From positions 6,262,001 to 6,326,000 of the forward strand of contig NZ_CP139558.1 of NCBI RefSeq assembly GCF_034262375.1: 64,000 nucleotides of DNA, given 5' to 3'. Below the pieces are notes generated by a model. That model did no database searches. It was given only the letters and a program-made list of their open reading frames with translations, and was not told the DNA's origin. The translations under genes and the position numbers were made by a program. The stretch is from Mucilaginibacter sabulilitoris (GTDB lineage Bacteria; Bacteroidota; Bacteroidia; Sphingobacteriales; Sphingobacteriaceae). Shown here in pieces: positions 16,795-25,545 of the stretch (the first letter of the stretch is position 1; each line of letters opens with the position of its first letter).

Positions 16795-17349
16795 TTATTC
16801 TATTTCGGCGGCAGCGGCTTCATTCACATAATTTTCGGCTACTTGGGTCAACAGGGTATCGGCATTTTTTTCTTCGGCTAAGTTTTCATCAAACAGGCGC
16901 TGCGCTTCACTATAACCCAGGGTTCCGGCTAAGGTGCGCAGGGTACCATAAGATGCGATCTCATAATGTTCTACCTTTTGAGCAGCAGAAATAATGGCTA
17001 CATCCCTTACTTCTGTGCCTTTGTCGGTATCGGACAATAGTTCAGTAGCTTCGTTTAGCAGGCCCTCCATGGCCAGGCATTTCTTAGCCACCGCTTTTTC
17101 ACCGATCGAAGCGAAAGCGCTTTCCAGACGGGTCACATGGTTCTTGGTTTCCTCCAGATGGTTACTAATGGTTTGTTTAAGGTCTTCCGAGGTCGCTCCT
17201 TTGATCAGCTTCGGCAAAGCCGAGGCTAAATGCTTTTCGGCCCAGTAGATGTCCTTGATCTCATCGATAAATAACTCTTTCAGCGCACTTTCAGCTTCTG
17301 GTGTGCGGCTGGCTGCTGCAGCAGACTTTTTGTTGTTTTTTGTAGGCAT
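16795..17349 (-). CDS. DUF892 (YciE/YciF-like) ferritin-like stress protein, second copy
   Basis: A 184-residue member of the same family as the gene at 14257, on the opposite strand. Signature LKELFIDEIKDIYWAEKHLASALPKL near residues 23-48, then NHLEETKNHVTRLESAFASIGE and AAQKVEHYEIASYGTL. It has an extra Ala/Lys-rich N-terminal tail. I chose the ATG at 17349 (MPTKNNKK); the frame runs 50 codons upstream into the end of the DUF421 gene, where the sequence does not resemble the family. Likely last gene of the minus-strand run from 21239. Confidence 0.9.
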   Translation of the reverse strand: MPTKNNKKSAAAASRTPEAESALKELFIDEIKDIYWAEKHLASALPKLIKGATSEDLKQTISNHLEETKNHVTRLESAFASIGEKAVAKKCLAMEGLLNEATELLSDTDKGTEVRDVAIISAAQKVEHYEIASYGTLRTLAGTLGYSEAQRLFDENLAEEKNADTLLTQVAENYVNEAAAAEIE

Positions 17350-17443
17350 GATTGTAGATTTTATTTTCTTAAAACTATATTGAACAACGTTGTTCTTAAA
17401 AAAACAAGAAGCGTTCCAAACCACTGATAAATCGGGACAATTT

Positions 17444-17932
17444 TCATTTTTTCCGGATAGCACTGACCTCGCCGTTTCTTTCCATATAAACTTTTTCAAT
17501 CCCCTTCATATCTTCAGTTAGCGCTGACTTCCGGACACCCTGCATGATGTCTTCTTCACAGACCAATCCTTTTTCCATACGGCTTTTAATGAACTTTCCC
17601 TGATCAAATAGCAGGATTTTATCGCCCTCCATAAAGCGGCCGAATGCCTTATGATGAACGATCAGCCAGCCAAAGACCCGGTGCAGGAAAACAATCACAA
17701 AACAGCAGATGATTACCGGTACAAAAGCCGATGCACCCACCACCGCCCGGCTCATGATGGCTCCCAATGAAATGGTAATAATATTGTCGAGCGGCGTCCG
17801 CACGCCAAACGAGCGCCGGCCCGAGACGCGGATGAGCAGGAAGGCAATTATAAAAATGACTACGCCCCGGCTGCTCATCTGCAAGGCATTGAGCTCTTTG
17901 CCTTCACCAAAAATTTTCAGCATAAGTTCCAT
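17444..17932 (-). CDS. DUF421 (YetF-like) membrane protein
   Basis: A 162-residue membrane protein of the YetF family. About three hydrophobic helices fill the N-terminal half (GVVIFIIAFLLIRV, ISLGAIMSRAVVGASAFVPVIICCFVIVFL), with the motif GRRSFGVRTPLDNIITISLG. The cytoplasmic C-terminal beta domain has LLFDQGKFIKSRMEKGLV and ends in KVYMERNGEVSAIRK. Family members are linked to spore and stress biology in firmicutes, but the function is not established. Same strand as pyrophosphatase and iron permease. Confidence 0.85.
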   Translation of the reverse strand: MELMLKIFGEGKELNALQMSSRGVVIFIIAFLLIRVSGRRSFGVRTPLDNIITISLGAIMSRAVVGASAFVPVIICCFVIVFLHRVFGWLIVHHKAFGRFMEGDKILLFDQGKFIKSRMEKGLVCEEDIMQGVRKSALTEDMKGIEKVYMERNGEVSAIRKK

Positions 17933-18078
17933 AGCAATTGATTTTAGTTCTTATTTAGTTTCTTTTGCCGCATATAGCTGCGGGTTTCTTTGGCGCCGTT
18001 CCCGGCTTATGGCTTACGAGCCAGGCGGTGATTAACAGTAACACCAGCATGGGCCGTATGAGCAGCTGCTTTATTTCT

Positions 18079-18561
18079 TCATTGACTTAATAATTTGGCG
18101 GCCTGCGGGGCGTTTAACCTCGCGGTCACTTTAAATTTCTTGCCCGCCTGTTCGTTATAATTTTTGAAAAAGGCTTCGAGCTGATCAATGAGGACTTGTG
18201 GCAACTCCTCCAGTGTATGGATGTCCGAGTATAACTGGGAAACATCCGGAATACCGATAAAACGGTCATTCCGTACCTTGTGCCCGTTCCGTTCGGTTTG
18301 CTCCGCTTTTAATCCGCCAATAATCTGGCAATCTACCAGGCAACCGGAAAAAGTGGAACCTTCGGAGATCACGATGATATCCAGCGGGTCTCCGTCCTCT
18401 CCTTTGGTTCCCGGGATCATCCCGAAATCAAAGGGAAAGACCAGTCCGGCGGGCAGGATCTTATTCAGTTTAAAACGTTTTTCCGCCGGATCATAGTCGA
18501 ACTTCTGGTTCGATCCCTTCGGACATTCGATCATCGCGGTGATTATAGTCGGCTTATTCAT
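18079..18561 (-). CDS. Inorganic pyrophosphatase, family I-like
   Basis: A 160-residue soluble pyrophosphatase that hydrolyses PPi to phosphate. The metal-binding motif GEDGDPLDIIV is at about 55-65; the upstream LVFPFDFGMIPGT replaces the usual YPxNYGFIP tract with Phe. The C-terminal part (FFKNYNEQAGKKF) matches the family helix that closes the active site. It is shorter than the 175-residue E. coli enzyme. It lies 3 bases from the iron permease gene in the same run and may be an accessory copy. Confidence 0.87.
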   Translation of the reverse strand: MNKPTIITAMIECPKGSNQKFDYDPAEKRFKLNKILPAGLVFPFDFGMIPGTKGEDGDPLDIIVISEGSTFSGCLVDCQIIGGLKAEQTERNGHKVRNDRFIGIPDVSQLYSDIHTLEELPQVLIDQLEAFFKNYNEQAGKKFKVTARLNAPQAAKLLSQ

Positions 18562-18564
18562 GGC

Positions 18565-19026
18565 TCAGGTCTTTTTAATCGGCTTCCGTGTCTGTGATTT
18601 TCTTTTCTGGTTTTCTGTAGCAGCATCTATTGAATGCGTGCGGGTAAGATCATTTTCCTTTTCTGCCAGATCAGACAAGCGGATATAAAATTTATAAAGA
18701 TGGTCCAGTTCCTCTTCAGTCAAATCTTCAATATTAACCATGCGGTTACTGGTGCCCTCGTGCGAGGCCAGCAATTCATTCAGCTTCAGGTGGACGGCCT
18801 TGGAGTCTTTATTTTGCGATTTCTGAATCAGAAAGACCATCAGGAAAGTTATGATCGTCGTTCCCGTATTAATGACGAGCTGCCATGTTTCCGAATAATG
18901 AAATAACGGTCCGGTAACAGCCCAAATGAGCACGGTGGATGTAGCGATGATAAATGCAGCGGAACTTCCGGTGGCCGCTGTGGCCCAGTTACTGAAACGT
19001 TCAAATAAATTCTTACTCTTCTTCAT
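18565..19026 (-). CDS. Low-affinity iron permease family protein
   Basis: A 153-residue membrane protein matching the Iron_permease (FET4-like) family: N-terminal FERFSNWATAATGSSAAFIIATSTVLIWAVTGPLFHYS, then WQLVINTGTTIITFLMVFLIQKSQNKDSKAVHLKLNELL. Two to three membrane helices, followed by a charged cytoplasmic tail (residues about 110-153). The bacterial members have not been shown to transport iron. Its ATG overlaps the stop of the 738-residue protein by 4 bases, indicating an operon. Confidence 0.85.
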   Translation of the reverse strand: MKKSKNLFERFSNWATAATGSSAAFIIATSTVLIWAVTGPLFHYSETWQLVINTGTTIITFLMVFLIQKSQNKDSKAVHLKLNELLASHEGTSNRMVNIEDLTEEELDHLYKFYIRLSDLAEKENDLTRTHSIDAATENQKRKSQTRKPIKKT

Positions 19027-21239
19027 TTGGTCTTCCAGTTAATATAAACTTCACTGTCACCGGGAATAGTAAATTCCAGGTGACCGTCTTTGGTTTTCCT
19101 ACCTTTAGCAGGTTCGTTTCCCCCATTCAGCGTCACTGAAAATTCAGGCATTTTACCTTTATCCGTTTTGACCAGCATCAAACGGCAGCTGAGCCGTGTG
19201 TCTCCCGCCAGCGTAAATTTGGCCGGACGGTGCTTTTTTGGCGAGAAGCCATAAGTTGGGTAATCGGTATAGATCATGAAAGGCTCGTCTTCCACCTGCA
19301 TATAATGGCGCGGCAGTATACCGAAAGCATTTCCCGCGCCGTATACTTCCTGTCCGACTTCGCCGGATTTCTCCCAGCCGTCATGCATATCCTCCAGCGC
19401 GATCCACAGGTTCGGGTCGACTTCACCAGTTTTGACTTCGTCTGATAACATCGCCTTCGGCAGCATCGTCGGATAATAATATACCGCCCGTTCTACCAGG
19501 AAACGTATATATTCGGCCATCAGCAAACGCAGGGAAGGCAGAATATCGAGGCCTTCCGCATGATGCAGGTAATCATGAAAGGCACAGAAGACTTCCTGCT
19601 CCTCGTAAACCGCCGTATAGGGCGCATCGTTCAGCGGGAACAAGGCAAAGAAGGATGAGAAGTTTTGGCCATAACCATAATTGCAGTCCCAGAGTTTTAC
19701 GTTCCTGAACACATTAGCCAGGCATAAATAACTGAGCTCTTTATATACTTCTTTTTGGGTGACCTTATACAGCCGCAATAATGCACCTGCAGAGAAGGAG
19801 GTGTTATTCGCCTGGTAGAATAAGTCAAAACCTAAACCTTGCAGTTTTAAAGCGCCTCTTTCAGCTTCCGCCAAATAACGTTTGTTGCCTGTCAGTTCCC
19901 AGGCCTGCAGCATTACATGTGCATACAAACCCGGCACATCCTTTTCACCGCCTTTTCCAGGTTGTGTTTCCGCTTTGATCACCTCGAGCGTGTCCATTTT
20001 ATAAAACACCGGCCACCTGTAATTGAAATGACGGGCCACCTTTATTGCGAATTCCAGCGAATCCAGGAACAGTTTTTCGGCAACTTTATCACCTTTGAGC
20101 GCTAAGCGTGACAAGTTCAGCAGCGGGTGATGCAGATACCAGGAATCCATAACCATTGGCTTTTTGTGTTCTTCGTCGCCTTCCATCTTATCGGCCACTT
20201 TAGGGTGCCAGCGCATGATCGTGCCAAGTTCCTCATTGTAAAAGGCGGGCAGGCCTTCCTTGATCTTTTTCATCACCTCCAGCTGCGAATCGTTCCATTC
20301 TACATAATCCAGCAAGGGCAGTAAAACCGCCAGCTGAACCATGATTTCGGGTGGTGTTGCATAATCGCAAACATATGCGTTCAGGTAATGATTCCCGTTC
20401 ACCTGTGACCAGCAACCCGGGCTTTCGGTCAGGTCAGTTAAACCTTTTTGCAAAGTTTCCGGCCAGTTTTTATAAGTAGTAGCCGGTTTAGGCAATTGCA
20501 GATAAACTGCCGCTAATAAATCAAGATACTGGCGTACCATGGCTCCCTCATCTGCAGGTACTTCTTCAGAAAAGACAATAAACGCGTCACTCAGGGCATA
20601 AGTTTTCCCTGCTTCCAATGGTTTATTTTTCAAAGTAGGAGGCAGGGCAAATCCAATTTCCGGCCATTCGCCACCCACCGTATCTCCGGCCGAGGTTTCG
20701 GTCTGCTGGTTATAGTCCGCCAGTGAGGTCAGGTTCTGGAGGTAAAGCACAGAACCCGCCTTCGGCCGGGTCAGGCTAAAATAGAGCTGTCCGGAACGCG
20801 TGCCTACCTGGCTGACTTTGATCTCGCCTTCAGCCAGCTTATCGCTGCTCGCCGCGCCGAGCGGCACGATATCGCGCGGCCAGTAAGGGAACAAGACCGG
20901 CGCTGCCGCTCTCAGTGTTGTCGTCAGGCGCAGCACGGGGATTTCTCCAGCCGGTAACCGGACAACAGCCTCGTATTCGCCCATCAGGGAGGCGATCCGA
21001 AAAGTAATGTTTTGATCTTTCTCCAGGACCCTCCGGAGTTCAAGGTGATCGTTGGGTGAATAAGCAAGCCGGAAAGCGATCCGGCTGCCTTTCGGCCAGG
21101 CTAAAACCATCCAGCAGGAGTCGTCAATCAGGTAAACTTTAAAGGCATAACCTACTGCCTGCTGTTCATAAACCGCGGTCAGGCCGGGACTGTTCAATTT
21201 TGAATTAACAGCCAATAGCCAGGCTGAGGTTGCATTCAT
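19023..21239 (-). CDS. Large conserved-looking protein of unknown function, 738 aa
   Basis: I do not recognise the family. No signal peptide or membrane segment is evident. The first 270 residues look like beta-sandwich (VYLIDDSCWMVLAWPKGS, GEYEAVVRLPAGEIP). The middle (about 280-640) is helix-rich with aromatic and acidic motifs (WHPKVADKMEGDEE, DSWYLHHPLLNLSRLAL, YAHVMLQAWELTGNKRYL, WDCNYGYGQNFSSFF, WIALEDMHDGWEKSGE) reminiscent of an alpha/alpha toroid as in glycoside hydrolases or epimerases. The end is again beta (RLSCRLMLVKTDKG). I chose the ATG at 21239; an in-frame TTG at 21263 adds eight residues. First gene of the minus-strand run with iron permease and pyrophosphatase. A carbohydrate-related role is only a structural guess. 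Confidence 0.75.
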   Translation of the reverse strand: MNATSAWLLAVNSKLNSPGLTAVYEQQAVGYAFKVYLIDDSCWMVLAWPKGSRIAFRLAYSPNDHLELRRVLEKDQNITFRIASLMGEYEAVVRLPAGEIPVLRLTTTLRAAAPVLFPYWPRDIVPLGAASSDKLAEGEIKVSQVGTRSGQLYFSLTRPKAGSVLYLQNLTSLADYNQQTETSAGDTVGGEWPEIGFALPPTLKNKPLEAGKTYALSDAFIVFSEEVPADEGAMVRQYLDLLAAVYLQLPKPATTYKNWPETLQKGLTDLTESPGCWSQVNGNHYLNAYVCDYATPPEIMVQLAVLLPLLDYVEWNDSQLEVMKKIKEGLPAFYNEELGTIMRWHPKVADKMEGDEEHKKPMVMDSWYLHHPLLNLSRLALKGDKVAEKLFLDSLEFAIKVARHFNYRWPVFYKMDTLEVIKAETQPGKGGEKDVPGLYAHVMLQAWELTGNKRYLAEAERGALKLQGLGFDLFYQANNTSFSAGALLRLYKVTQKEVYKELSYLCLANVFRNVKLWDCNYGYGQNFSSFFALFPLNDAPYTAVYEEQEVFCAFHDYLHHAEGLDILPSLRLLMAEYIRFLVERAVYYYPTMLPKAMLSDEVKTGEVDPNLWIALEDMHDGWEKSGEVGQEVYGAGNAFGILPRHYMQVEDEPFMIYTDYPTYGFSPKKHRPAKFTLAGDTRLSCRLMLVKTDKGKMPEFSVTLNGGNEPAKGRKTKDGHLEFTIPGDSEVYINWKTK

Positions 21240-21436
21240 GGTAAAAAAATAATCTTTCAACAATTGGTTTAAATACTCCGTGAACGCTTACAGAAAGCGT
21301 TTAGAAAGTAGTACAACAACTATTTTCAGTTAAATAATGTTTTTATATTTCTTATAAAATTATTTAATTAATTAAAAACATAATAACAACTCCTATAGTT
21401 TTATCAATATCCATTTACCTAAAAACAAATAATATT

Positions 21437-22384
21437 ATGTTTCACCATGTAAAAGATCTACAATTCAACGCCCGGGTATCCCGTCCGGATCCGCGTTTTG
21501 CCAACCTGTTGCTGGAGCAGTTCGGCGGCGAAAACGGTGAGCTGGCCGCAGCCATGCAATATTTCACCCAGGCCTTCGGCGCGAAAGTTCCGCATCCGGA
21601 TAAATACGATATGCTGATGGATATCGCCACCGAAGAATTCAGTCACCTGGAGATTGTTGGCGCTACCATCCAGATGTTACTGAAGGGCGTGAACGGTGAG
21701 CTCAAAAACGCCGCCGACAGCTCGGAAATTATGCAGGTATTAAACGGTAAGGCCGCGAAGGAAGATATTATCCACGCAGCTGTATTCGCCAATCCACAGT
21801 TCGGCATCATCACTGGCGGTGGCGTAACGCCACGCAACAGCCAGGGTATTCCCTGGTGTGCATCTTACATCCACTCCAATGGCGACCTGACGGTTGATCT
21901 ACGGAGCAACCTGGCTTCGGAATCACGGGCCAAGCTCGTTTACGAGCATTTGATGAAATTCACCGATGATCCGTACATCCACGAAACCCTGTCCTTCCTG
22001 ATGACCCGGGAGGTTACACACTATAAAATGTTTGAGGCAGCTTTGGACAGCATCCAGCCTAATTTTCCGCCGGGGGTATTGGCTGCCGATCCCCGCTACC
22101 TGCAAAACGTTTACAACCTTTCCGACGGTACCGTTCGCGGGCCGTGGAATGAGGGTGAGATCAAAGGCATGGGCAAAGAATTTAATTACGTTGAAGACCC
22201 CATTGCACAGATACAGGAAACAGAAGGCCAAACGAAATTGCCGGGTGATTTCAGCGCGGAGGTAAAAGAAAGCGAAAAACTCAATAAAGACATGAGCAAA
22301 GTCAAAAGCGCTGAAGTAAAAAATGCAGAACCTAAAGGTGTTGCCCAATGGAGCACCTACGGGGCAGAACCAGTACAGGCATAA
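21437..22384 (+). CDS. Manganese catalase
   Basis: A 315-residue di-manganese (non-heme) catalase converting hydrogen peroxide to water and oxygen. The ferritin-like bundle has the ligand motifs GENGELAAAMQY (E35), EEFSHLE (E67, H70), a central SESRAKLVYEHLMKFTDD, and TREVTHYKMFEAAL with a further His ligand. The C-terminal 60 residues are charged and low complexity. It diverges from the 738-residue protein gene. Its stop overlaps the start of the next small gene by one base (TAATG), so three small genes downstream may be co-expressed. Confidence 0.95.
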   Translation: MFHHVKDLQFNARVSRPDPRFANLLLEQFGGENGELAAAMQYFTQAFGAKVPHPDKYDMLMDIATEEFSHLEIVGATIQMLLKGVNGELKNAADSSEIMQVLNGKAAKEDIIHAAVFANPQFGIITGGGVTPRNSQGIPWCASYIHSNGDLTVDLRSNLASESRAKLVYEHLMKFTDDPYIHETLSFLMTREVTHYKMFEAALDSIQPNFPPGVLAADPRYLQNVYNLSDGTVRGPWNEGEIKGMGKEFNYVEDPIAQIQETEGQTKLPGDFSAEVKESEKLNKDMSKVKSAEVKNAEPKGVAQWSTYGAEPVQA

Positions 22385-22545
22385 TGGACGAGCACTTATT
22401 TTTATTTGGCCAGCGCGTACTGACGCCTTCAGGGGAAGGAGAAGTGGTGGATACCATTGGCGATAAGATCGTCGTCAAGCTGGATAGCGGATCAACAGAA
22501 ACTTTTCCCTCTGATGACGTACAGGATAATAACAACGCAGGCTGA
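22384..22545 (+). CDS. Small SH3-like/KOW-type protein, 53 aa
   Basis: A 53-residue protein starting at the ATG that overlaps the catalase stop codon. The sequence GQRVLTPSGEGEVVDTIGDKIVVKLDSGSTETF is a typical small beta-barrel (SH3/KOW-like) with alternating hydrophobic residues. The function is unknown; such modules often bind nucleic acid or protein partners. Translational coupling to catalase suggests a shared stress regulon. Confidence 0.6.
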   Translation: MDEHLFLFGQRVLTPSGEGEVVDTIGDKIVVKLDSGSTETFPSDDVQDNNNAG

Positions 22546-22564
22546 TGAACTCCAAACATATCAG

Positions 22565-22738
22565 ATGAAAAAAATAGTTATTCCGGTGGCCATCTTCATG
22601 ATAGCCACCTTATTCACCAGCTGCACCGCGATAGCAGGTATTTTCAAAGCCGGCGCGGCTGTGGGCATTCTTGCGGTTGTTATCGTGATCGCCATCATTA
22701 TCTGGATCATCTCGCTGTTCAGGGGGAAAAGCAACTAA
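22565..22738 (+). CDS. Small lipoprotein with membrane helix, 57 aa
   Basis: A 57-residue protein with a lipoprotein signal (IATLFTSC, lipobox Cys about residue 20) followed by a strongly hydrophobic stretch AGAAVGILAVVIVIAIIIWIISLF and a basic tail RGKSN. Predicted as a tiny anchored envelope protein, or alternatively a two-helix protein if the signal is not cleaved. Similar short proteins are frequent in Bacteroidota stress clusters. The start at 22565 is preferred over an upstream in-frame ATG inside the preceding gene. Confidence 0.6.
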   Translation: MKKIVIPVAIFMIATLFTSCTAIAGIFKAGAAVGILAVVIVIAIIIWIISLFRGKSN

Positions 22739-22746
22739 GTAAAAAA

Positions 22747-22836
22747 ATGAAAGAGCACTTACAACGTTTTAAAACTGCGCAGGACCGGGATTATGATACC
22801 GCGCTGGCGGAATCAAAGGCGGCGACCAATATTTAG
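22747..22836 (+). pseudogene. Truncated DUF1810 N-terminus
   Basis: A 29-codon frame encoding MKEHLQRFKTAQDRDYDTALAE and a few further residues before TAG. This matches the start of DUF1810 proteins (LxRFxxAQ, then YxxALAE, followed in full-length members by a GRKxSHWMWxxFPQ core that is absent here). The gene appears cut after about 25 codons, next to the end of mnmE. Taken from direct reading of the sequence; the DUF1810 match is from memory of the family. Confidence 0.6.
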
Positions 22837-22841
22837 TTTAA

Positions 22842-24233
22842 TCATTTGCCAATACAAAACTTACTGAATATATTATCCAGCAGGTCATCTGTTGTAACGG
22901 CTCCGGTTATTTCACCGAGATAATGCAGGGCTTGCTTAATATCAATCGACAGGAAATCTGAAGTGATACTGCCGTCAATACCACCCAATATGCGGGTAAG
23001 TGCCTCTTCAGTTTTTTGCAGTGCCTCCAGGTGCCGGATATTGGTTACCAGCGTTTCGTCGCCGCTGAGCTGGTCTTTAATTGCGGCACTGTATATCCTA
23101 TTCTTAAGGTCATCTATATGTAGCTTTTCTTTGGCCGATATAAAAATGGTTTGATTATCAGGCAATCCTGATGTTTGAAAGAATGCCTCTATATCGTCCT
23201 CTTTGCCTGCCGAATTTAATAAATCCATCTTATTGGCTACCAGCAGCATGGCCACGCCAGGTGTTTGCAGACTTGTTAAATCGCTTTTAAGCTCATCTAA
23301 GGTTATCTGCTCGGCGTCAAACACATAGATTAACAGGGCCGACTGGCTAATCTTTTCCATGGTACGCTGTACCCCTATCTGCTCAATGGCATCTGTGGCT
23401 TCGCGTATGCCGGCGGTATCTATCAATCTGAAATTAATACCTTGAATGTTCAACACTTCTTCTATAGTGTCACGAGTAGTACCGGGAATGTGGCTTACTA
23501 TGGCGCGTTCTTCGTTTAATAAAGCATTCAGCAAGGTTGATTTACCCGCATTGGGCCTGCCTGCTATCACCGTATTAACACCCTGTTTTATAGCATTTCC
23601 CAGCTCAAAAGATTGTATTAGCCTGCCAATGATACGGGTAATGTCCACTATTAATTGCTTCAGTTGACCGCGATTGGCAAACTCCACATCTTCTTCGGCA
23701 AAGTCAAGTTCGAGTTCAATAAGCGAGGCAAAATTAACCAATTGCTCCCGCAGAGTTTGTAACTGGCTGCTAAAGCCGCCCCTTAATTGTTGCAAGGCAA
23801 CCTGTTGCGATGCTTTGGAATTAGACGCGATCAGATCGGCCACAGCCTCTGCCTGCGATAAATCAAGCTGACCATTTAAGAATGCCCTTAGCGTGAACTC
23901 TCCGGGTTTAGCAGATCGCGCGCCCTTTTTGATAAATAATTTAATGATCGATTCAATGATATATCCTGAGGCGTGACAGGATATTTCTACCACATTTTCG
24001 CGTGTGTAGGAACTTGGTGCTATAAATAATGATGCCAATACCTCATCCAGCATCAGGTCGCCATCCATAATATGGCCGAAATGGATGGTATGTGAGGCCT
24101 CTTTAGTTAAATCCTTGCCTCTCCAAACGCTGTTGGCAATAGTTATAGCGTCCAGCCCCGAAAGGCGGATCACCGCGATAGCGCCTATCCCGTTTGGTGT
24201 TGCAAGGGCAACTATGGTTTCATTATTTGTCAT
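22842..24233 (-). CDS. mnmE: tRNA modification GTPase MnmE
   Basis: A 463-residue GTPase that with MnmG adds the carboxymethylaminomethyl group to U34 of several tRNAs. The N-terminal tetrahydrofolate-binding domain starts ETIVALATPNGIGAIAVIRLSG. The G domain is inserted at about 217-375: P-loop GRPNAGKST (225-233), DTAGIRE (272-278), NKMD (334-337). The C-terminus ends in the essential FCIGK with C460. Complete and of normal length. The 3' end abuts the DUF1810 remnant. Core gene. Confidence 0.97.
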   Translation of the reverse strand: MTNNETIVALATPNGIGAIAVIRLSGLDAITIANSVWRGKDLTKEASHTIHFGHIMDGDLMLDEVLASLFIAPSSYTRENVVEISCHASGYIIESIIKLFIKKGARSAKPGEFTLRAFLNGQLDLSQAEAVADLIASNSKASQQVALQQLRGGFSSQLQTLREQLVNFASLIELELDFAEEDVEFANRGQLKQLIVDITRIIGRLIQSFELGNAIKQGVNTVIAGRPNAGKSTLLNALLNEERAIVSHIPGTTRDTIEEVLNIQGINFRLIDTAGIREATDAIEQIGVQRTMEKISQSALLIYVFDAEQITLDELKSDLTSLQTPGVAMLLVANKMDLLNSAGKEDDIEAFFQTSGLPDNQTIFISAKEKLHIDDLKNRIYSAAIKDQLSGDETLVTNIRHLEALQKTEEALTRILGGIDGSITSDFLSIDIKQALHYLGEITGAVTTDDLLDNIFSKFCIGK

Positions 24234-24283
24234 GGATATTATTCCTCATTAAATCATTCAATAGTTAGCCAACTATTAAAATG

Positions 24284-24311
24284 CAAAAGTAAAACAAATT
24301 ACCATGAACAA
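24284..24311 (-). promoter_or_regulatory. Candidate Bacteroidota promoter for mnmE
   Basis: On the minus strand a TACTTTTG box (24291-24284) matches the TAnnTTTG -7 consensus, with TTG 17 bases upstream (24311-24309). It places the transcript start about 45 bases before the mnmE ATG. The -33 part overlaps the start of the divergent gene. Confidence 0.4.
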
Positions 24312-25458
24312 TGAACCAGCAATTATGTACTACTTTCTGATGACTAATGAAGCCGCAGCAAATAATCAAACGCTAAAAAACTTTACCTTCGCATCAATTA
24401 TGGTAACCTTTTTTGAAGCTTCGCTCAATACTATTTCGGTACATCACGTCGGCAACCAGTCGCAGGAAGAAATGTACGCTCTTTCTGATGTTCCGCTGGA
24501 ACTCAAGGATGATATTATACCGAACCTGCTAATGCAGTACTTTTTAAAGCCATTTGAAAAGGCCAACGAGGTTTATCACCTCATGCACAGCAGCGGCGAA
24601 CTTAACCTGAACGAGATACACCACTTTGCTACCCAGGTATTTGATGATAAGGAGAAATTTCATGAAGCATCGCAGCAAATTGCCAAACACTTATATAAAA
24701 CCACTACACACCCTAACATTAAGGGCGGTGAGTTGTACGTGGTTTACTTTAACAAAGTACAAATTGAAGGTAACCCGCTGGATGTTATCGGTATTTTTAA
24801 ATCAGAAAATAAGGAAACTTATTTGAAGGTTTATCCTGACAAAGGCGGTTTTCAGGTTGATTATGAGCAGGATGCCATTAACATCAACAAGCTGGATAAG
24901 GGTGTGCTTATTTTCAATATCGAAAAAGAAAACGGTTACAAAGTAGTTGTGGTTGATAAAACCAACGGAGGCCAGGATGCAGCCGTATACTGGAAAGATG
25001 ACTTTCTGCAGCTGCGCATCCGTAACGACAGCTTTAACCAAACCAATAATACGCTGGGTATCTATAAAAACTTTGTGACCGAAAAACTGGATGATCAGTT
25101 TGAAATGAGCAAAGCCGATAAGATAGACCTGCTTAACCGATCTATGAAGTATTTTAAGGAGAAGGATGAATTTGATATGGACGAGTTCTCTAACGAGGTA
25201 ATCGGTAACCCGGAAGCTATCGAATCATTCAAAAACTTCAAAAACCAGTATGAGCAGGAGTTTGATAGTCCCATTGCCGACAATTTTGTTATATCTGAAA
25301 ACGCCGTTAAGAAACAAGCGCGAGTTTACAAAAGCGTTTTAAAACTTGACAAAAACTTCCATATCTATATCCATGGCGATAAAGAACTTATTGAAAAGGG
25401 GTTTGATGATGGCCGGGCAATGAATTATTATAAGGTTTATTTTAAGGAAGAAGCGTAA
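24304..25458 (+). CDS. Nucleoid-associated protein, YejK/NdpA family
   Basis: A 384-residue protein of the 37-kDa nucleoid-associated family. Recognisable segments include LPNLLMQYFLKPFEKANEVYHL-type helices, a GGELYVVYF strand with DVIGIFKSENKETYLKV, DKGVLIFN, the WKDDFLQL motif, and the C-terminal half with NRSMKYFKEKDEFDMDEF and KSVLKLDKNFHIYIHG. The family binds the nucleoid; its exact role is unclear. It diverges from mnmE, with a 70-base shared promoter region, and is followed at once by a REP palindrome. Confidence 0.9.
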   Translation: MNNEPAIMYYFLMTNEAAANNQTLKNFTFASIMVTFFEASLNTISVHHVGNQSQEEMYALSDVPLELKDDIIPNLLMQYFLKPFEKANEVYHLMHSSGELNLNEIHHFATQVFDDKEKFHEASQQIAKHLYKTTTHPNIKGGELYVVYFNKVQIEGNPLDVIGIFKSENKETYLKVYPDKGGFQVDYEQDAININKLDKGVLIFNIEKENGYKVVVVDKTNGGQDAAVYWKDDFLQLRIRNDSFNQTNNTLGIYKNFVTEKLDDQFEMSKADKIDLLNRSMKYFKEKDEFDMDEFSNEVIGNPEAIESFKNFKNQYEQEFDSPIADNFVISENAVKKQARVYKSVLKLDKNFHIYIHGDKELIEKGFDDGRAMNYYKVYFKEEA

Positions 25459-25464
25459 AAAGGC

Positions 25465-25528
25465 CTGTCATCCTGAGCTTGTCGAAGGATCACACGCAGA
25501 GGCCAGCCCACCATGCTTCGACGGAGCT
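25465..25528. repeat. REP palindrome (family A), left part, interrupted by IS110 element
   Basis: Starts with CTGTCATCCTGAGCT, then GTCGAAGG, and ends GCTTCGACGGAGCT. Its missing outer arm CAGGATGACAG is found at 27071-27081 on the far side of the transposon; joined, the two pieces form a near-perfect hairpin with a 15-bp outer stem. A related REP lies at 49895-49957. Confidence 0.7.
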
Positions 25529-25545
25529 ACCCATGACATAATAAT

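Noticed and set aside
17955..18050. 31-codon frame (MLVLLLITAWLVSHK...) between pyrophosphatase and DUF421 genes
   Set aside because: Has a hydrophobic start but no ribosome site, no overlap coupling and no recognisable family; likely chance.
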